Positions 1 through 11,650 are shown, counted from the stretch's first letter. The stretch is 64,000 nt of DNA from Ryuthela nishihirai (GCA_038380435.1 JAWZYU010000011.1:76629501-76693500); one strand, 5' to 3'. A program made the numbers and translations. The notes: generated from the sequence alone by a model not told the origin.

Positions 1-145
1 ATCCACTATTTGCCACTCAAAGTTATTTTGTTTGCGACCTTGTTAGAATTGGTGTGCACTGGCTGGATGCAGCTCAGGACAGACATGCTTCGAGAACTAA
101 ATTGCACGGTCTGGTTGGACTTCCGTAGCTCATGGCTGCTTGAAA

Positions 146-214
<69 letters not shown>

Positions 215-216
215 GC
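1..216 (+). mobile_element. LINE-A (RTE-like) 3' end with (GAT)n tail
   Basis: This is the last ~150 bp of the LINE whose fullest copy lies on the reverse strand at 17,944-21,440. It keeps the C-terminal coding stretch (LVRIGVQW-type residues), the end of the frame, and the 3' segment that reads GGTTGGAC then TCATGGCTGCTTG before a trinucleotide tail. Short microsatellite tails instead of poly(A) are typical of RTE-clade LINEs, and the same junction occurs at 13,247 and 17,944. The window edge hides the 5' side. It is a non-coding relic. Confidence 0.8.
148..208 (+). repeat. (GAT)n microsatellite, ~20 units
   Basis: An uninterrupted run of about twenty GAT units forms the LINE-A tail. It gives poly-Asp on the forward strand and poly-His on the reverse strand, which are translation artefacts. 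Confidence 0.95.
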
Positions 217-1561
217 TAAGAATTGAGGAGAAAGTTATTTTGAGCCTCATGGGATACGAACCCATGACCTCTTGGTTACGTAAAAGGTTGTTGTGAAATG
301 TACAGTTGTGAAATGAGATTTGCACTGCGACCGACACTTCAGCAGTAGAACATTTTACATGTCATCAGGAGGTCATGGGATCGTATTCCACCCTCTTCAA
401 GACAACAGTTCTTCTATACTTAAAATTGATCAAGACAAATCAACTTCTCAGGTACGTCTTACAGCTAAGATTCTCAAAAGCTATTTTTGATAATATAATA
501 CTGCACTGCGGAGCTCGACTGGTGCTTTGAAACTTGATTCGGGGAATGCCACATTCAGTAATATTACTCATTCAAGATTTTTGAAAGGGTCAGAAAAATG
601 GCAGAACAATACAAGAACTCTCAAGCGATGGTGAAATGCTTATTCGGCTGGTTTACCCTTAATGTCCAATGCAACAAGTTCAAAAAGTGACTGTTCGGAA
701 AAGTATACTCATACTCTTGATAGCACATAAACTCGGTCTTCATTCAGAGTAGCAGATCGGACGAAGTGTAAGTAGCTGTTGTGCGAGCAATGAAATTTCA
801 GTTAACAAGCATGGTTTCATAAATCTTAGATGCACCGAAAGAATGGCAGAGTCAGTCCAGCACCGAAAAAATGGCAACTGGGGAATGATATGTCACATTC
901 AGAAGCGAGATTTAACGAAATACATGCAATCGGTTATAGAAACACTGACCAAACTCTTTCAAGAAATTTAATATGGCTTCGTTCTGATGTCATGGAGAAA
1001 AACAGATCACATTCGAGCTGATTAGCACAATAGAGCAATTCCAAGTGAAAAATAAACGAAAATATCTTGTCAATTTCCACTCCGATCAAGAGACGCTTCT
1101 TGAAGTACTTTTCATATGGACAAGATACCTGAACAAAAATTGGATACTATTAGCAGAATCTCAATGCATCCAAAATAACTTCATGATGTGGCAGGGACGG
1201 TTGCTTGGGGTTTTATGGCGTATCAGCAACAACGGATGTTATGTGCCTGACAGGGACTACCCTACAGTTAGTTATAATTACAGATGATCGTGTTAATGTT
1301 CATGGAAAAGCTTATATTGGCTTTCATTGAATAAAGTTGCATAATACATCAAACAACTTATTCTTATTCTATATCTTTATCCCAATGCATAGGTTTTCGT
1401 GTTTCCTTTATCCCTTGTTTTTATCTGGTGCAAAGTTTTCATCCGTCCCTCATTCCGTTTTTCAGAGAGTCGGGACTTCTTTTTCTTGCAGTTTTCACTC
1501 GAGTTCCTGCCATTCTATTTCCCACATAAATTCTATAGTCGTTTTTTCATCGACCAATTCA
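217..1561. other. No gene seen; old tRNA-like remnants
   Basis: AT-rich DNA with only short open frames (63 and 80 codons) that show no recognisable motif. Around 245-275 and 355-395 there are box-B-like phrases (GATACGAACCC; GGGATCGTATTCC) beside CATGACCTC or GGTCATG words, which look like badly decayed tRNA-derived SINE pieces. I see nothing that supports a gene. Confidence 0.4.
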
Positions 1562-2037
1562 CTTTGTAATAGTATTATTTCTGTTAGAGCAATATATATA
1601 TATATATATAGGGGGGGGGGGTGCAGAAGTAGGTATACAATTTAAATAATAGATAAATATAATAATAATAATAGGTAAATAGTTTAAATAATATTTTATT
1701 CAATAACAAAACAATTAAGTACAATCTTTTATATGGCTCAAATTGGCGGCCCTCACTATTTACATAATATACAATAATAGAACAGAAACTGTATACCTAC
1801 TTCTGCACCCCTCTGTACATTGGTTTTCGTGTTTCCTTTCTCCCTTGTTTCGTGTTTCCTTTTCCTTTCTCTCTTGTTTCCTTTCTCTCTTCTTTCTTTT
1901 CTTTTCTCCCTTGTTTCGTGTTTCCTTTTCCTTTCTCCCTTGTTTCCTTTCTCTCTTCTTTCTTTTCCTTTCTCCCTTGTTTCGTGTTTCCTTCGTAACA
2001 ATATTATTACTCTAACAGAAATAATACTGTTACGAAG
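1562..2037. repeat. Foldback region enclosing a C/T-rich minisatellite
   Basis: Two sets of inverted repeats nest here. The stretch ending in TATTATTTCTGTTAGAG (1,562-1,590) is mirrored at about 2,008-2,035, and GGGTGCAGAAGTAGGTATAC (near 1,619) is mirrored at about 1,790-1,810. Between them lie a (TA)n run followed by ten or more G (about 1,592-1,620) and a pyrimidine-only tract (1,833-1,990) built of roughly 65-70-bp units containing CTCCCTTGTTTCGTG. Open frames here encode only Phe/Leu/Ser-rich low-complexity sequence. The arrangement could be a small foldback transposon; I see no transposase. Confidence 0.6.
1991..2037. repeat. 18-bp stem hairpin
   Basis: CTTCGTAACAATATTATT (1,991-2,008) pairs with 2,020-2,037 with a single mismatch, leaving an 11-nt loop. 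It closes the right side of the foldback region. Confidence 0.8.
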
Positions 2038-4178
2038 TTCAGTAATACTTATTTGACAATACTGTGTAGTGAGATCGAATTAACCAATATGATAATAAAT
2101 GAACAAATTTAACAGATATAACAATTATTTTTTAAGGAATACGTAAAACTTGAAAATAATTTCCTTAATAAGCAAATGAACTAACTATACTCACGGCTAA
2201 TTATTAACTGATTATCTTTCACTAGCAAATGCCAACAGAAATGAGCGTTAGAACTTTCTGTTACATGACAGTCTAAACCAATAAGTTTTAAATATCGAAA
2301 TATCTTAATTGAAGCTTAGCACTTCATGAAATATTTAATAACAAGGTTATACAAGTCAGTTTTTAAAAAATAACTTTTTTATATTATTTCCAAGCATACA
2401 AAATACCATTTTCTTTGGTATAGCACAACTTTATGAATTACCTTTATCGTCTGCCTCCTAATCTACCGTTACACAAACTGTGAAGTATGTATGAATGGTT
2501 TGACCTAACACTCTTTACGCTTTAAAAGAGCAATGTGTTTACTGGAACCATATAAAGGATAATAAATAATAAATATCCATGATGTAAAATAATAAATGGA
2601 TACTTGTAAAATTCTCTTCCATAAGGAAACACACGTCTGCTATTGGCGAGAACAATCAAATCAACTCAACTGACACTTCTAACTGTGTCACTTCAATTAT
2701 ATAGATATAGCAAGAGTGACGTATTCTTCACAGCAAGAAAAGCACCTCGTAATACAACACACACGTTCTCATGGGCAATTGTCGAAAGTTAGCACGTGGT
2801 TCCAATATTACCCCTTTCTCTGCAAACAGAAAGCATTATTACGTTACCTTTTACATTCAAACTGATTCTTATCTCTTTTTTGTATACGATATCATCTGAA
2901 CGTGAAACACACCAAGACACTTCAACGATTAAATATCTTGTCAATTCATCAAGCACCAACACCAACAGATATGGGCTGAACCTATAAGCCGATGAAAGAT
3001 CGCTTTCGAATGGAATTCATTTGTTTTTCTACACTAACACTTGTTTCAGAAGTGTCACGCATGCCCTCCAATTACCTGAATCATTTTCCTTTTCAAACTC
3101 CATCACAGGGGCAACATGCCATCTAGGAATCCACCACATCATCTTCTCTCTCCTATAGAAAATGAATATCATATCAAAATAATTTAATTAGCGTGGCCTT
3201 TCCTCCAGAAAATAAGATAACATAGTCGACATGTCAGCTCCCTTTAAATTCTCTCTGAAGACTCTACTGACTCCATCTAATTATCTCCAGCTAAATCTAA
3301 TCAAACACTCTCCAGGAAAATAAATATCATCTCTAAGTCTCTTCTGATTTCTCCACATTTCTCCATCAGTGATCTCGTGCAAAAATTGCATCGATTGTTG
3401 ATCTTCCTGGCATGAATCCAAAGTGATTCTCCCCAACCTCTGCATCCTCCTTAAGACTTTTGTTTATCGCCTTCTCCTAGAACATCATCGCGTGGATCAT
3501 TAACTTAATAACTCTGTAATTCACACCCTCTTCTATATAATAACAGTGATAATGTTCATTTCGTCACGTTCAACACGAATGTAGTAAATACTGTTTAATA
3601 AACATAAATACTATGAAATGGTTACACGTGCGTGAAAGAAAATGACGATCATTATAATCGAGTTTAAATGCGTGCTCTCAAACTAACTCAAACTAGAATT
3701 TAAAAAAAAAGAATATGATAATGAGCAAATAATAAATTTCACATATTTGCATCATTTTTATAAGTTACAATGTACAATATGAGGCAAAAGTTTGAAGATG
3801 GAGCAAATAGCTCGAAAACAAGAAGCAATGCAAAAACACCGGAAGTGGGGAACGTATAAGAAATGAACCGGAAGAAATCTAATAATGCTAACTAAAACAA
3901 CCTTTAAGTAATTTTCACGTCAATTTTTCCGTTACCATTGTACGTACGACACAGAGAAAAACAAAATATTAATTAAAAAATAACATAATAATGTAGTATA
4001 TTTCACACCCTGTACACAGATCGGTCAAAATAAATGATACTCTCAATGCTAAGTCAATGAAGAGAGTCATATTCGCCGCCCCGTAACCATGAAATTAAAT
4101 GCTATATAAAATAGTATCAAGAGAGCTAAATGAAGGATCTCAATGGGATTTTTTCAAATACCAAATTTCATTGATTTC
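2038..4178. other. No gene seen
   Basis: About 2.1 kb of AT-rich DNA. Both strands are dense in stop codons and the longest frame is about 63 codons. No repeat family recognised elsewhere in the window appears here. It is probably anciently decayed intergenic DNA. Confidence 0.5.
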
Positions 4179-4189
4179 CTTTAAAATTA

Positions 4190-4627
4190 GAGGCGGGGGT
4201 GGCTCTCGGTAGCGCGCCAGGCTCGTAATCTGTAGTTCCCAGGTTCAAGCTGGGTCAGCGTTGTGATTTATCTCTGCAAAATTCCCCGCCCTGCCCACGG
4301 TCAGTAGGGAACACCGACGTGTATTCCGATGAAAAGGCCGCCGTCCGTCAGATGAGGCCGTGGCACCGTAGCACCGTGTGTCGTGGCACCGTGTGCACGG
4401 TGTATTTTAGTTAAGCCGTGGCACCGTGTGCGGGAGAGCCATACCCTGTGCGCGTTAAAAAACACGATGGATGGACTTGACGGGAGGCTACCATCTGTCT
4501 CCCAACAGCTGTTCCAGTGGGTCCCTTCCCCCAACCTTCTCTGAGCCTTCGGGGTCCTTGTGTCCTGGCCATTTAGCCTATGGTGTGCAAAAAAGTGCCA
4601 CTCAGAGGTAAAACAACCCAACCCAAT
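4190..4627 (+). mobile_element. SINE-1 (tRNA-derived), full length
   Basis: The head resembles a tRNA gene: an A-box-like GTAGCGCGCCAGG, an anticodon-loop-like CTCGTAATC, and a B-box-like CCAGGTTC region that lacks part of the usual GAGTCCC. The loop and flanking words look closest to elongator tRNA-Met with CGT at the anticodon position. A conserved body follows (CCGTCCGTC, GTTAAGCCGTGG, CCAACAGCTGTTCC, CCTTCGGGGTCCTTG) and the element ends in ACAACCCAACCC. An exact 11-bp target duplication, CTTTAAAATTA, flanks it (4,179-4,189 and 4,628-4,638), proving retroposition. This copy has a short internal duplication around CGTGGCACCGTGTG. Open frames on its reverse strand are not genes. Confidence 0.93.
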
Positions 4628-4773
4628 CTTTAAAATTAAAAGAGTTATGGGGAGATAAAAATTGTTAAATGTTGCCAGGAAAACGTAAAGAGCTTTCTCT
4701 GTGATATTTTAATGCATTGCTAGTAACTCACTTAGATACGAAAATCTAATTTTGTATCAGCGAAATGGTGTTG

Positions 4774-5158
4774 GGTTGGGTTGTTTTACCTCTGAGCGGC
4801 ACTTTTTTGCACACCATGGGCTAAATGGCCAGGTCACATGGACCCCGAAGGCTCAGAGAAGGTTGGGGGAGGGGACCCACTGGAACAGCTGTTGGGAGAC
4901 AGATGGTAGCCTCACGTCAAGGCCATCCAGCGTGTTCTTTAACGTGCACAGGGTATGGCTCTCCCACACACGGGGCCACGGCTTAACGTCCCATCCGACG
5001 GACGGCGGCCTTTCCAAGCCCAACGGTGTCCCCTACTGACCGTGGGCAGGGCGGGGAATTTTGCGGAGATAAATCTCAACGCTGACCCAGCTGGGACTCG
5101 AACCTGGGAACTACAGATTACGAGCCTGGCGCGCTACCAACTGAACCACCCCGCCCCT
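4774..5158 (-). mobile_element. SINE-1, full length, opposite orientation
   Basis: The same family as the copy at 4,190, with the AACCC tail on the left and the tRNA-like head at the right end (GCGCTACC, CTGAACCACCCCGCC). A 13-bp target duplication, CGAAATGGTGTTG, flanks it (4,761-4,773 and 5,159-5,171). It lies 146 bp from the previous copy, tail to tail. Confidence 0.93.
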
Positions 5159-5654
5159 CGAAATGGTGTTGCTTTTCATCAAACTATCGTGTTAGATATG
5201 AAAACAGTGTAAAGTTATAACTTTAAAGTATTTTGTACTGTAAGGTCTCATCATTTAATGATGAGAAACAAATTTCTTTTAGCTCTCTTCATTTTCACAA
5301 GATTGCCAACCATGCAATGCTGCTTTGAATATTGCGATTTCAATAAATCTTTCGATTCTGAGGAAAAACGACAAAATTTAGTCTTGGAAGTGGGGAATAA
5401 ATAGGGATCGAATGGAGGAAATCACAATAATGATAATTTGAACAATTCCAACATGTTTTTCAAGGTTATTCATTGGGCAACTCATTCATTCTCGCCCAGG
5501 TCCATTAGATCATGAAGTTTATGCATATAATTATATAACATATAAATACTAAAATAACAAATTAAGTAACAATATCTGCTTAAAGTGAAATGCGGCCTAC
5601 CACATATTAACTTATTTTGCACCCGTATGAGTTTATTTTGAGATCCTTGAGTCA

Positions 5655-5890
5655 GTCTAAGGGGTCATCAACCATCTTTGAGCAGTATCTTGTGCAGGGA
5701 GAGACTGCTTTAGTTTGGTCATGTTGCCTTCCTGAATAAGTTATCGATTAGAGTTATGAACAGTGTGCCTAAAGATCACAGAAGAAAGGAACGTTGAATG
5801 GGTACAGTGTCAAACAAGACCATGTTAGACTTAGCCAGCAGTGGCCAAATGAAACAGAATTAGCTCAGGGAAAAAGGATGCCTCTACATG
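5655..5890 (+). mobile_element. LINE-A 3'-region fragment
   Basis: Diverged match to the C-terminal coding end of LINE-A, including TTTGGTCATGTTGCC, AACAGTGTGCCTAAAG and AATGTCAAACAAGACC-like words. It lacks the 3' tail and contains frameshifts. The 0.5 kb to its left (5,172-5,650) has no recognised feature. Confidence 0.65.
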
Positions 5891-6265
5891 ACTCTAGACA
5901 GACCCTAAAGAACACGACGGAGCATCGCAGTTTCGCGACTGTTTTTGCTTTAATGATTTAATTTAATGAATAAGACTGAATTGTGCCAAATATGATAAAA
6001 CGAAAAACGTACAGCATTATATACACTGCTCAACATTGAAGTGCCCCAACCAGAAGGACATGTCGTACAAACATGCAAATGGAAGGGTGGGTGTGTGCAG
6101 TTGAGATATGCAAATGATGATAATCCAGAGCCAATCACGTGTGTGGCTCAAGAGAAAAAAGTTTCAAGAAGGAACAGGGATGGTATTGTGTTTATGCAGG
6201 TGGAAGTCGTGCGAACGATTGAGATTAGGTGGTTCCGCTTGGAAATTGTTCAGGGAAGGCCAAAA

Positions 6266-7294
6266 ATGCTTGGTACACGCCGTCGGCAGGTTTATCGCAA
6301 CTAGGATGCTTTTGAGAGAGGAAGAATTATAGGTCTGTATGAAGCTGGATGGACTATACGTCATGTCGCTGCCCATGTTCATCGGGATGCACGAACTGTT
6401 GGATGCTGTTGGCAGCAGTGGCGAAATGAAGGCTCTAGCATGCGTCGCAGAGGGAGTGGTGCCGTCCGACACAGACGTCAGCATGGCTTGATAGGCGCAT
6501 TGTTCAACATGCTTGTTCGTCACCACAGAACACTGCAGGCGATATTCGACGGGCTGTGTCAGCAGCCATGACCGTCCCAATAACGACCCAAACGCTAAAC
6601 CGAAGGTTGCATGAGGCGCACCTGCACTCTAGGCAACCAACTACCAATGACTGCAAACCATCGCAGCGCTCGACTGACTTGGTGCCGAAGTCGTGCGAAC
6701 TGGGGTCACGAATGGAACACTGTTGTGTTTAGTGATGAATCCCATTTCTATCTGGGTGCTGACGATCCACGGTTCCGTGTGTGTCAACAACCTGGCGAGA
6801 GGATGGATCCAAATTTTGTTCACGACCGGCACACTGCACACCAACCAGGCATAATTGAATGGGGTACTATTGGATATGACAGCAGGTCACCTGTTGTCTG
6901 CATCACGGGAACATTGACAACTGCACGATATGTTAGTATGATTCTGCAGCCCGTTTTTTTACCGTTCCTGGGAGGCATGCAGCAGCCCATTTTCCAGCAT
7001 GACAATGCTCGTGTACACGCTGCTAGGGTCTTCAGACAATGTTTGCAACATGTTCAAATATTGCCATGGCCAGCACGATCTCCAGATTTATTTCCAATAA
7101 GAAATCTGTGGGACCACATTGGAAGATGTGTGCAATCCTCTCACTGACTGGTGAGGAATCTCGATGAATTATGGGAGCAAGGCAACGCTGCTTGGTGTGT
7201 AATTCCTCAGGACCATATCCGTCGACTGTAATACTCTATGCCATGTCGTATTGCTGCCTGTATTGCCTTTCACAGACGTGCAACCACCTACTGA
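6266..7294 (+). pseudogene. Tc1-like transposase, inactivated
   Basis: A decayed DD34E-type transposase, the enzyme that cuts and pastes Tc1 elements. The N-terminal helix-turn-helix zone is readable from about 6,305 (ERGRIIGLYEAGWTIRHVA). The catalytic part is open from 6,611: VFSDESHF carries the first Asp, FQHDNARVH the second, and WPARSPDLFPIRNLWD the third position. There the expected Glu of PIENLW is Arg, and only 32 residues separate it from the second Asp, so the active site is lost. A stop follows QVYRN near 6,304, there is a frame break near 6,490-6,610, and the C-terminal 50 residues continue in another frame after 7,147. The right end runs straight into LINE-A with no matching inverted repeat seen. 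Confidence 0.85.
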
Positions 7295-8126
7295 GGCAGT
7301 CACATTGTGCTGCATTATCTCCTAGGTCCCCTCCTCCCTTGTTCTGTGATTTTTAGGGCACACTTTCATAATCCTATTCGCCAATATCCAGCTTTGCTTA
7401 TGGGCAACATGGCCAAACCAGTAAAATCTGTCTCTTTGCTCACAATATGATGTCCAAAAGAGGTTGCCGACTCATTTTTACCTTACCATCAGGACCGGAT
7501 CAGGGGGGGGGGGGGGCAATGCCCCTCTCCTCCCATTTTGAAAATGTTTGTAACATAATGTAGGCCAAAAATTATTTGTGCATATTTCTTGCAATTTTCA
7601 AGACATTTAAAAACCTCTAAAACGAAGAGGAAAATGTTATTCTGGAATGGAATTTCGGTCTCTTCAACTTTTGATAATGATCTTACAATACCTTGAACTT
7701 TGATCGGCTTTCCTATATGATCCGATAATCCTAACTGAAGTAATTATTTGTCGTTAATATATACTCGATCATATTCCTATACAATCTATCAAGTAAAATC
7801 CATGTGCATTTATGAATGTCCCAGTGCTTGTAGTACATGTTAGCTATTCTGAAATCATTAAGTTTACTTACCTGTAAGGAGTCGTTCCCCATTGTCATTG
7901 CACCTACCATCATAAAAATGACCTATCACCTGTTCGCAAAGATCAGAGTCAGTACCAACTTTAGCATTAAAGTCACCAAGTAGAAAAAAAATATCGTTTT
8001 TCTTAACAGAATTCAAAATTCCTAAAGTTGTCTGTTAAACCTATCTTTGGCATAACAATAGGTAACATTCAAGTCTTTAATCGTAGTTTTAAATTTAGCT
8101 GTAAGGGCTGTATTTTAAATTTAGCT

Positions 8127-8683
8127 GTATTTCGTGGGGAGGTAGGGAAGACGTCAGGAAACCGATTTCACATAGGAAAGTATGTCCGCAAACGTCATCA
8201 ACATGAACAAAATGGACAAGTAAAGTGAACACAAGGAAACAGTACAGTTAAGTGGTAACGAATGTGACTTTTATTCCAACAAGGTAAAGTACAGGTTCAC
8301 AGTAGGTTGCGATGAATGCGATGATTGCGATGATGATTCGCGCAGATTGCGATGCACACGTGCAAACATTTGATGCTGCGGTATTCTTCTGTTGGGGTAT
8401 CGGTCTTCGTAAACTTGCCTAGCTCGGCAGCCGCTTTCGCCAGCTGCCCCATATGCGAGATGCATATCCGCTAGCTCTTGATGCGTAAAACGATTCATCT
8501 TATCACTAGTAAGTCAGCTCGTACACTGATGACAGCGGGAGTGGTCGGGCGAGCTGTACACTGGTGGCGAGCTCTACATACGCATGCGTACATTTGCGGA
8601 CATACTTTCCTATGTGAAATCGGTTTACTGACGTATTCCCTACCTCCCCACGAAATTTGAACGATAAGTTTTGAATCACCCTG
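8127..8683 (-). mobile_element. Internally deleted mariner-family element
   Basis: The two ends form an inverted repeat of about 60 bp: GGGGAGGTAGGGAAGACGTC and the following ~40 bases at 8,136 mirror 8,585-8,655, including TTTCACATAGGAAAGTATGT. The right end finishes GAATCACCCTG followed by TA, like the complete mariner at 58,166. Inside, on the reverse strand at 8,271-8,498, is a 75-codon frame starting MNRFTHQELADMHLAYGAAG. This is related to the N-terminus of that mariner's transposase (MAGYTNHEMADMHFVYGAAN), but everything after the first helix-turn-helix is gone. The outermost ~30 bp of the left repeat seems lost or replaced by a short duplication of LINE sequence (TTTTAAATTTAGCTGTA). 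Confidence 0.8.
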
Positions 8684-9499
8684 TATATAAGTCATATCCT
8701 TACACCTTGGAGATGCTTTTCGTCCTCCTTCTCCGAAAAAAAATTTAAAATTATTTTCAATTATCTGGCCTTTACCTATCCATCTGGTCTCTTGCAAAGC
8801 CATAATATCAAGGTATAACGTTGAAATTCCTGTATGAGGAAGTCGAGAGAATAATTTCTATGCAACGTCCTCAAGTTTCACCTACCTGCAGAGAGAAAAT
8901 GACTAGTTGGATTTTTGAAGAAACTATGTTTATTGAGAGAGGTAGAACGATTAATACGAAACATCCTCCTAATCGCAGGCATGGGCAAAGACCCGTTCCT
9001 CCACCGCCAGAGGCTAAAGCATCCGTGCTGACAGGGACTTCAGCACCATCTTTTCAAGTGGACGTTTTCAAGCACCATAATCTAGATAGAAACTGACCTG
9101 CTTGAGACTTATTACTCTAGGGTAGGTTGGCGATACCCATGGAGGTAAGGGTTCAGATACCTTAGATGGCCGCTGATCAGGTTATCCACCAGCTGATATA
9201 AAGTATCCTGTGCATCTGTATCAACTTAGATCAACTTACACTGGCTTTTCTTAGTATCTACTTAGTATCAGCTTAGACTGGCAAGTCATAGGCAAACAGA
9301 AAACAGCGGCAGACTTGTCCTCAGCAGCTTATCAGTCCAGCAAGTCCAAGAACCATAATCAAGCTCAAAGCCACAAGCCCCAGGACCTTGTGAAGTTGGC
9401 CACTCTTCAGCAAGGCAGAATAAAAAAAATAATGTGGCCATAGATAAATAGATCAGATGGCCACGTTTATGTGGCTCTTTCCATCTGTTCCCTTTCAGA

Positions 9500-10824
9500 C
9501 CCCCCGAGGGTGACCACCTTGTCGAGGTGGGGGAGCCTACGGTGCCTCTGAGAAGTTGGGTTCGGATCGCTGGTTCTCCCGGGTCCACGAGATCTTGTAG
9601 CCTCTGATGGAGGGGGCCTGTTGAGGGCCCGTGGACTGGTTCTAGGGTGGGGGGGGGCTGGTCCAGTGGGCTTATTGACTTGTCCCCTGAGAAGCTCCGG
9701 GTTGCAGCCACGGTTGAGGGGCCGTACTTGAGGGTCTGCAGACTGGGCTTGGAGAACCCGGTCCAGTGGGCTCATCGATGCGGTCTCATTGATATCGTGG
9801 GTCGGAAGACTATTCACCGGGGGGCTTCGGCCCACTCACAATGGAGAGGACGAAGTTGGTGGCTCGCGACTGGGAATGGGATCCCCAGTTGACGGGCTTA
9901 CTGATGGAAAAGCCAAACTAAGAGTCCCCAGTAACTCGTTTGGCTGCCACGGTTAGGATTATTGAATGACATGGTGGAGGATCTGAAGGTGCCTCTGTGA
10001 AACTGGGTGCCGTCTCGTCGGTGTTTATGGCGTGCATTGCAGCCTGATGGAGGGGCTGGCTGGGAGTCTGCCGACTGGGACTGAAGTCCCGTGTCGAGTG
10101 AACTTATCGACCAGCCCCTGCGAAGTCCTAGGTCGTCTTGGTGCCCCGATGGAGAGGCTTTTCTGAGGGCTTACTGACTGGATGGATCCCCAGTCGAGTG
10201 GGCTCCTATATCGTCCCTGCGACGTCTATGGTGTCATGGAGTAGGGATGGAGTGGCCTTGTGAGGGCCTGCAGACTAGGATTGGTGTCCCCGGTCATGTG
10301 GGTTCATCATCTCGGTCGCAGCGAAGTCCAGGATCGAGGTATTGCTGGGGAGGCCGTCGGTTGGTGTCCCGGCGGAGAGGACGAAGTCGAAGGACATGCC
10401 GAACGGGAGCGCGGCCCTATGTGACTTGTCGATGGGAGAGCCTGAGGACTCCATCATGATAGCTTCCCCATGCAAAAAAGTTAGGATTACCAATTGAAGT
10501 TCGGCATCTAAATTGAAAAATTACCATCTTATCTGTATTGGCAAATTGATGTCTAAATCCAGTGAGTTATTTGGCTCTATTAGGCAACGATCAAAATTCG
10601 AAAAGCCCACTCACTGCACCTCAATGATTATCTCAACAGACTTGTTTCTAAAAGTAAGGTCTCTCTCTTCCACAGGTCTTCTCCCGCACGATGGCAAGAT
10701 CTATGAAGGCAAGATCTATAGAATGTTCTCTAGCTAGTGGATTGTGATTTCGTGGCAACTCCCTGAAGATGTAGTGCTGTCTCAGTATAGCGGAACACCG
10801 GGATTGCCACACGTTATTAAGTTG
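9500..10824 (+). mobile_element. Element X, copy A (GC-rich, monomer-rich)
   Basis: GC-rich insert inside the LINE-A leader. It opens with a hairpin-forming motif (GTGACCACCTTGTCGAGGTGG) shared with copies at 10,837 and 42,642. It then holds several imperfect units of about 100-150 bp, each with words like GGAGGGGCC, GAGGGTCTGCAGACTGG, CCCCGGTC and GTGGGCTTATCGAC. It ends in GATGTAGTGCTG...GGAACACCGGGATTGCC. The 12-bp TTCCCTTTCAGA stands at both edges (9,488-9,499 and 10,825-10,836), as expected for a TSD. The tandem units resemble 5'-UTR promoter monomers of some non-LTR retrotransposons. Open frames of 122-141 codons on its reverse strand have no recognisable domain and I do not call them genes. 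Confidence 0.65.
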
Positions 10825-10836
10825 TTCCCTTTCAGA

Positions 10837-11558
10837 CCCCTCCCACCGATAGGGGACCACCTTGACGTGGTGGGGGGGCTGAATGGTGCCTCTGTGAAGT
10901 AGGGTCACGTCCCGTTGTTTCCTCATTTGAACGATGGGATGTGGCCTCTGGTGGAAGAGCTTGTGAGGGTCCCCAGACTGGCCGGTCCAGTGGGCTTATT
11001 CACTTGCTCAGGGAAGCTTTAGGTTCACAGCCCCTCCATCGGGGCTGTGGCTGAGAGTACTGCGGACCGGGCTTGGAGGGACCCGGTCCAGTGGGTTCAT
11101 CGGTGCAGCCTCAGTGAAGTTGGGGTACAGACTGCTTCTGGGGGGCAGCTGGTGCGTGGCACTATGGAGAGGACGAAGTTGAAGATTCGCGACCTGGCAG
11201 CATTACACCAGGTCGACGGGCTTATCGATGGAAAAGCCAGACTTAAAGTCTCCACTCCGAGAGCCGAGTCAACTTGGTTCTATATACCATTTTTGTGGTT
11301 AACCGGGGAACAGATTAAATTTAGGTTTTGACCGGTGGATGAACCTTCCTTCTATAGGATTGTTCGCCTATAGGTATCAAAATATAATTTTATAGGATTG
11401 TTCGCCTATAGGTATTAAAAGGTAGCCGTGGATGAACTGTGTCCTTGTGGCACTGTCTTGCCCCGGCGTAGGTAGTGGTGTTTCTGGCATTCTCCCTCTA
11501 GATGTAGTGCAGCCATATGTTGCGGAGCATCTGGGACTTGCCTTTATGTAATGTAAAG
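10837..11558 (+). mobile_element. Element X, copy B
   Basis: Starts with CCGATAGGGGACCACC and the hairpin motif, and continues with one or two monomer units. It has the shared block GGGGAACAGATTAAATTTAG (also at 42,973), then two 38-bp repeats containing TATAGGATTGTTCGCC (11,353 and 11,391), and ends in GATGTAGTGCAG...GGGACTTGCC. TTCTCTTTCAGA, one base different from the left TSD, closes it at 11,559-11,570. No coding capacity is seen. Confidence 0.65.
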
Positions 11559-11650
11559 TTCTCTTTCAGAAGAGAATATCTGTTTTGAAAGGTACTGACG
11601 GCCTGCAAAACGAGAAATCGGGGTCTGACATTAGGTGCTAGGCCTGGACA

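Larger units (their letters stand above)
7325..11650 (-). mobile_element. LINE-A copy, mosaic and interrupted
   Basis: Reverse-strand LINE-A in pieces. 7,325-7,490 matches the 3' coding end (compare 18,110-18,260). 7,725-8,126 and 8,690-8,990 match the endonuclease region, and 8,990-9,499 plus 11,571-11,650 match the 5' leader (compare 20,930-21,440). The reverse transcriptase part is missing; in its place 7,495-7,720 holds a run of 14 G and unrelated AT-rich DNA. A mariner derivative (8,127-8,683) and two element X copies (9,500-11,558) have jumped into it. The leader word TTCCCTTTCAGA at the X insertion point corresponds to the unbroken TTCCCTTCCACA at 21,361. Confidence 0.75.

Noticed and set aside
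74..337. 87-codon frame with poly-His (and poly-Asp on the other strand)
   Set aside because: Direct translation of the (GAT)n microsatellite in the LINE-A tail.
6164..6580. 138-codon reverse frame
   Set aside because: Antisense shadow of the Tc1 transposase N-terminal region.
7502..7516. G-homopolymer as a transposon end
   Set aside because: No partner inverted repeat or target duplication; probably a simple repeat.
9286..9835. Overlapping 141- and 122-codon reverse frames
   Set aside because: They span the LINE-A leader and GC-rich element X; proline/serine-rich, no domain, and GC-rich DNA makes long chance frames.
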